Assembly: GCA_018398765.1 (NCBI GenBank)
Contig: JAHBMJ010000814.1
Coordinates: 1 to 20,656, forward strand
Length of the DNA stretch: 20,656 nucleotides
Direction of reading: 5' to 3'
Origin: Chromera velia
Taxonomy: Eukaryota > Sar > Chromeraceae
Shown here: positions 18,807-20,656 of the stretch, piece after piece
Position numbering within the stretch: the stretch's first letter is position 1
How the letters are laid out: the number at the start of each line of letters is the position of its first letter
Program-made: the position numbers and the translations under genes
Notes under the pieces: generated by a model
Seen by the model: only the letters and a program-made list of their open reading frames with translations
Told to the model about the DNA's origin: nothing
The model's database searches: none

Positions 18807-19358
18807 CCAAAAAACCGTTTCCGTGTATATTCATTCAAAACCATTCCCTCAGTCTCAGCGAAAGTCAGGATCGCATTGATGCGTGAGGCTCCGCACGGCC
18901 CCACAGGAGTCACCCTGTTGAACACAGCAAAGCAGACAAGACACAAAAACATCAGCCAAGCTGGGTGGTGACCAATCACACGAGACATGTGTTTTCGTAC
19001 TTGTAAAATTCTTATCAGAACACAGGGAACGAAAAGAATGGACGAAAAACGAATCAATGAAGCGCTAGACTCTCTCTCTCTCTCTCTCTCTCTCTGTTTC
19101 TCCCTCCCTCTGGGTCTCTCTGTAGACTTGAAAAAAGAATTCACAAAGAAAGTGGAAAGCTGTGAAAGAAGATAGGAAAGAAAAATAGAGCCCTCTCTGT
19201 CCATCCCATACCAAAGAGAGATCGAAATGTGCAGGCAGAGGCACAGACGGGTACTGCACATCAGACAGTCAGAAGAATCCTCTTGGTAGCAGAGAGGGAG
19301 ACAGGAGAGGCGCGCGCGCACACAAATGCACACGCACACTCACACGCAGGGACGCACG

Positions 19359-19394
<36 letters not shown>

Positions 19395-20252
19395 ATGCAG
19401 ACAGGTAGACACACATACGCATACATAGACAGACAGCTAGACCGAGGACAGACAGGCAGGCAGGCAGGCAACGATCCCCACTCCCCAATGATGCACACAC
19501 CGGCCAACCTGTGCATGTGACGCGACCCCTGGAAGATCAGGGCGTCGCCACTTTTCAGAGGAATGCCTTCGACCTGCATTGCATGTGTGGCCCCTTCCCT
19601 TGAGTCAGAGAATCAGAAAACACCATAAGATGAATCACAACGTTCAGCTCTATCCGTCCGGTGCTCGCATTTCTTCCTTTCTGACCATCCCAATGCCTGT
19701 ACCAGCAAAAGAAGGCATAAATATAGTTGTCTCTGCACCCTTTCTTGACCTCACTCCCTTCATATGCACAAATTTACTGCATGCATGCCTGCGGCTTCAG
19801 AAATAGATCGGATGGACAACGAGCGCAGAGAAGCATGCATACCTTCGTTGATGAACACGCACACACACACGTACTCGCACACACACACACACACACACAC
19901 ACGCATGTGACACACACACGCACGTGACACACACACGCACGCACGCACGCACGCACACGCACACGAGCGCGCGCAGGCGGGAAGAGAGCGAACGAGTGGA
20001 GCGCAGCACCATTCACGCACGCACTGACGGACGTATTCTCTAGACCCCTTCAGTGTTGCCTCCACTCGCGACTCCCATCCGCAGTCTCTCTCTGTCCTGT
20101 TCTTTCCTGGCAGCCGCTGTGCGGGTGCGGCTGAATGGTCGCCGCCGCAGTGCACAAACTCAAAGTCCCCCCCGACAGGGCCCCGGCCGGCGGGCCCACT
20201 ATCCGGGGCCCTGCTGGGTTCTCTGATGATTAAATTGAAGAAGAAAGAAGAC
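18800..20252 (-). CDS. 2-oxoglutarate/Fe(II)-dependent oxygenase, 3' part only
   Basis: Two 3' exons are firm. Exon 19573-19509 encodes VEGIPLKSGDALIFQGSRHMH. Exon 18914-18800 completes an Arg codon and encodes VTPVGPCGASRINAILTFAE, ending in EYTRKRFFGR and a stop. Joined, they give the HRVTPV..SRINAILTF pattern of the oxygenase core: the distal iron-binding His, then the Arg that holds 2-oxoglutarate. An upstream exon starts at 20252 (tttctgcag acceptor) and contains GPVGGDFEFV, the Gly-Gly strand typical of the fold. Its 3' end is uncertain; 20033 is one donor that keeps phase. The HxD motif must lie further upstream, beyond the (CA)n tract and the window edge. Substrate is unknown. Members of this fold act on proteins, nucleic acids or small molecules. 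Confidence 0.68.
19071..19095. repeat. (TC)n microsatellite
   Basis: About 12 TC units in the last intron of the oxygenase gene. Confidence 0.95.
19362..19393. repeat. (CA)n microsatellite
   Basis: About 16 CA units in the last intron of the oxygenase gene, followed by short CAGA and GGCA repeats up to about 19470. Confidence 0.95.
19856..19960. repeat. Compound (CA)n and (GCAC)n repeat
   Basis: Runs of CA broken by CG steps, ending in GCAC tetramers. The tract lies between the second-last and third-last recognised exons of the oxygenase gene. Confidence 0.9.
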
Positions 20253-20310
20253 CTGCAGAAAATGAGAAAAGAGCATGGGCCATCGAGGTACAAGATCATC
20301 AGGCAACGGT

Positions 20311-20656
<346 letters not shown>

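Overview
This is nuclear DNA of a eukaryote with intron-rich genes. It contains no bacterial operons, CRISPR array or defence island. Two genes can be rebuilt exon by exon: 12 exons on the minus strand and 9 on the plus strand, all with GT..CAG introns. A third gene is cut by the right edge. The intron-dense genes, abundant microsatellites, many copies of the palindrome GCATGC and an NBP35 protein with an N-terminal membrane anchor (a feature reported for Toxoplasma) suggest an alveolate. A chromerid alga such as Chromera velia is my best guess. The species is inference, not shown by the sequence.

Layout: 1-1139 (minus) is a Ser/Pro/Gln-rich, internally repetitive open frame running off the left edge, with one apparent 1-nt frameshift; it may be the start of a retroelement gag. 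1245-2867 has no gene I can support. 2868-7457 (minus) is NBP35, the scaffold ATPase of cytosolic iron-sulfur cluster assembly. 7458-8631 is the intergenic region between two divergent genes, with one weak small ORF. 8632-13081 (plus) is a secreted-pathway protein with three thioredoxin folds, no CxxC, a signal peptide and a C-terminal KEEL. 13082-14606 is non-coding and rich in simple repeats. 14607-16598 is a compact LTR retroelement bounded by a 5-bp target duplication. 16599-18782 is AT-rich and holds an element with terminal inverted repeats. 18800-20252 (minus) is the 3' part of a 2-oxoglutarate/Fe(II) oxygenase gene. 20311-20656 is a long (CA)n tract.

The genes are not an operon and share no obvious pathway: NBP35 acts in cytosolic Fe-S assembly, the PDI-like protein in the ER, and the oxygenase is of unknown substrate. 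The most interesting biology is the NBP35 architecture (membrane anchor plus loss of the C-terminal CPxxC), the fully CxxC-less PDI-like protein, the small LTR element with an unidentified ORF, and splice donors that favour C at position +3.
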